From: Anatilimnocola floriformis
GTDB taxonomy: Bacteria > Planctomycetota > Planctomycetia > Pirellulales > Pirellulaceae
Length of the DNA: 64,000 nucleotides
Direction: 5' to 3'
Assembly: GCF_024256385.1 (NCBI RefSeq)
Contig: NZ_JAMLFW010000002.1
Location: 1-64,000 of the forward strand
Shown: one piece after another, positions 62,314-64,000 of the stretch
How the letters are laid out: the number at the start of each line of letters is the position of its first letter
Numbering within the stretch: the stretch's first letter is position 1
Made by a program: the position numbers and the translations under genes
Notes under the pieces: generated by a model
What the model saw: only the letters and a program-made list of their open reading frames with translations
What the model was told of the DNA's origin: nothing
Databases searched by the model: none

Positions 62314-62390
62314 ATCAGCCGCCGGGCGCTAGCCCCCGGCTTGGTCGTTGGCCACGAGGAAGAGCCGGAGGCTAGCGCCTGGCGGCTGAT
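62314..62390. repeat. Inverted repeat between hppA and DinB
   Basis: ATCAGCCGCCGGGCGCTAGC (62314 on) pairs with GCTAGCGCCTGGCGGCTGAT (62371-62390), with about 20 bases in the loop. It lies just after the hppA stop, on that gene's 3' side, and belongs to the CGGCTAGCC-type hairpins common in planctomycetes. It may end hppA transcription. Confidence 0.7.
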
Positions 62391-62417
62391 GGGACGATCC
62401 GAATCATCGACGTGGCT

Positions 62418-64000
62418 CTAGTGCTTCTTCTTATTCTTCTTCCCCGACTCGGTCCGTTCTGGAATCCGCATCGAGTAGAACGAGCGCCAGACGAAGACCA
62501 GGGCGATGACGAACAGGATTCCGCCAGCAATCTTCGTGAAGTCCTGGCTGTGGGACTTTTCGGCTTCGTGCTTCATTTCCACAGCGATTTCGACCGCGAG
62601 CAGGCCGAACAGCGTCGAGAACTTGATGATCGGGTTGAGCGCCACCGAGGTCGTGTCCTTGAAGGGGTCGCCCACCGTGTCGCCAATGACCGTCGCGGCA
62701 TGCAGCGGCGTTCCCTTTTCCTTGAGGTCGACTTCGACGAGCTTCTTCGCGTTGTCCCACGAGCCGCCAGCATTGGCCATGTAGATGGCTTGGAACAAAC
62801 CGAAGACTGCGATCGAAATCAGGTATGCGACGAAGAAGTTCGGATCGAAGAACGCAAAGGCCAGCGTGAACGACATCAGGGCGATGAAGATATTCCACAT
62901 GCCCGTTTGAGCATACTGCGTGCAGATGCGGACGACCGTTTTCGAATCCTCGATGTCGGCCGTCTTCTTGTTGAGGTTCATATTCTTCTTGATGTATTCG
63001 ACCGCGCTGTAAGCACCGGTCGTCACGGCTTGCATCGAAGCTCCGCAGAACCAATACACCACCGAGCCGCCGCAGATAAAGCCGAGCAACACGGGAGCGT
63101 CGGTCAGGCTCAGCGCGAGCAGACCTTCACGGCCGAGGAGCAGAATGATCGAAAAGATCATCGTTGTCGCGCCGACCACGGCCGTGCCGATGAGCACCGG
63201 CTTGGCGGTCGCTTTGAACGTGTTACCGGCCGAGTCGTTGGCTTCGAGGTAGTGCTTTCCTTGTTCAAAGTTCGGCTTGAAACCGAAGTCGCGATTGATT
63301 TCTTCGTGAATGCCCGGCTTGCTTTCGGTTTGAGCGAGTTCGAACACCGATTGCGCGTTGTCGGTCACCGGGCCGTAGCTATCGACGGCGATGTTGACCG
63401 GCCCCATGCAGAGGAAGCCGAAGGCCACCAGACCAAAGGCAAAGATCGAACCGACGCCGACCAGATGAATCGAATCGGCGAGCTCCGTTTGAATCGTGGC
63501 TTTGGCGGGAGCGTCAACTTGCGTCGCTGCATTTAGCTTTTCCGACTTTCCGGCAACGGCCCATTCTTTGATGATCGTTTTTTTGTCTGCATCATCGACC
63601 TTCGAAGCGGCCAGAGTCTTCGACGCCGGCGGCGCGAGCGAAACCCTCATCACTTCATTAATGCCGCCCGGCATTTCGCTCACGTAGAGCGCGACACCCA
63701 TCAGGCCCGCGATGAGAATGCCTTTCCAGAACGCGCTGAAGTTACCAGCGACCAGGCCCGAGAGAATCGTCAGCGAGGCGCCACCTTCGCGCGACGCAGT
63801 CACGATTTCTTTCACATGCGCGCTGTGCGAGCTGGTGAAGACCTTGGTGAACTCCGGAATGAGCACTGCAGCGAGCGTGCCGCAGCTGATGATCGACGCG
63901 AGTTGCCACCACAGTTGCGGCTTGGCGACCCCTTCGACTTGCAAATCGCTGAGGAGCAGCCAGCTCATGCCGTACGAAGTGCTGATGCAGAGGATCGAAG
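62418..64000 (-). CDS. hppA: Membrane H+-translocating pyrophosphatase, C-terminal part
   Basis: The frame is open to the right edge, so the N-terminus lies outside the window (partial). The HPPase signatures are present: DSYGPVTDNAQSVFEL (usually D-x-YGP-x-x-DNA), a multi-helix membrane part, and MANAGGSWDNAKKLVE followed by GDTVGDPFKDTTSVALNPIIKFSTL near the C-terminus. The protein couples PPi hydrolysis to proton or sodium pumping across a membrane. At the position that separates the two subfamilies, the sequence NTFKATAKPVL has Lys, as in K+-independent HPPases. It ends in a Lys-rich tail (KKNKKKH). Confidence 0.93.
   Translation of the reverse strand, partial: SILCISTSYGMSWLLLSDLQVEGVAKPQLWWQLASIISCGTLAAVLIPEFTKVFTSSHSAHVKEIVTASREGGASLTILSGLVAGNFSAFWKGILIAGLMGVALYVSEMPGGINEVMRVSLAPPASKTLAASKVDDADKKTIIKEWAVAGKSEKLNAATQVDAPAKATIQTELADSIHLVGVGSIFAFGLVAFGFLCMGPVNIAVDSYGPVTDNAQSVFELAQTESKPGIHEEINRDFGFKPNFEQGKHYLEANDSAGNTFKATAKPVLIGTAVVGATTMIFSIILLLGREGLLALSLTDAPVLLGFICGGSVVYWFCGASMQAVTTGAYSAVEYIKKNMNLNKKTADIEDSKTVVRICTQYAQTGMWNIFIALMSFTLAFAFFDPNFFVAYLISIAVFGLFQAIYMANAGGSWDNAKKLVEVDLKEKGTPLHAATVIGDTVGDPFKDTTSVALNPIIKFSTLFGLLAVEIAVEMKHEAEKSHSQDFTKIAGGILFVIALVFVWRSFYSMRIPERTESGKKNKKKH

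Noticed and set aside
1-64000. CRISPR arrays, rRNA genes, complete insertion sequences or intact tRNA genes
   Set aside because: I looked for repeat-spacer arrays, rRNA-like stretches and transposase genes and found none. The two tRNA-like sequences near 348 and 526 are too degenerate to call functional.

Overview
The window reads as a piece of a planctomycete chromosome, most like the Pirellulales. The evidence is in the gene families: a DUF1549/DUF1553 protein, a Tat-exported DUF1501 protein, a PVC-type heme-binding CxxCH protein, a Tat-exported Gfo/Idh/MocA oxidoreductase, a leucine-rich-repeat lipoprotein, small proteins with an FSLRALL leader, archaeal-type C1-transfer genes (fhcB, fhcA, fhcC), several ECF sigma factors and a Ser/Thr kinase. 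Genes sit in short operons that often overlap by 4 bases, and few starts have a clear Shine-Dalgarno sequence. The taxonomic placement is inference from gene content.

Layout. 1-816 has no convincing gene but holds two decayed tRNA-like sequences on the minus strand. 817-3617 is an ECF sigma factor overlapping a membrane-anchored DUF1549/DUF1553 protein. 3618-8564 holds an interrupted secreted beta-propeller gene and menC, bordered by two copies of an inverted repeat, then recO and two outer-membrane-biogenesis lipoproteins (BamD-like, LptE-like). 8571-11182 is an incomplete peptide-type ABC transporter. 11354-11476 is an orphan promoter-like and terminator pair that may make a small RNA, followed by a three-gene pseudopilin operon (11521-14466). 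14480-17089 is der with a ferredoxin. 17377-25059 has a large heme protein, Hsp20 and several small secreted or lipid-anchored proteins.

25095-31333 is a C1-metabolism block: a thiamine-diphosphate decarboxylase, fhcB, a Uma2-type nuclease gene, fhcA and fhcC. 31359-35004 is an iron uptake operon (feoA, feoA, feoB) with an extra uracil-DNA-glycosylase-like gene inside it. 35577-40557 holds a porin, an EF-G-like GTPase and hisA. 40558-48194 has intergenic hairpins, toxin-antitoxin genes, a frameshifted gene, a nucleoside hydrolase, an FHA protein and an ECF sigma factor.

48353-54347 is a plausible signalling block: FHA/TPR protein, membrane Ser/Thr kinase, membrane protein, ECF sigma factor and a soluble anti-sigma-like protein. 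The last 58 bases of the anti-sigma-like gene are repeated about 1.9 kb further on, so that a leucine-rich-repeat lipoprotein gene (54562-56226) lies between direct repeats. From 56300 to the end there are two unrelated DinB-family genes, each followed at its 3' side by a copy of the same 150-base repeat, plus Gfo/Idh, DUF1501 and an HTH protein. The window ends inside a membrane pyrophosphatase gene (hppA).

The best candidates for something new are the duplicated gene end around the LRR gene, the DinB-associated repeat, the Uma2 and UDG-like genes inserted in metabolic operons, the sigma factor/DUF1549 pair, and the orphan promoter and terminator at 11354-11476.
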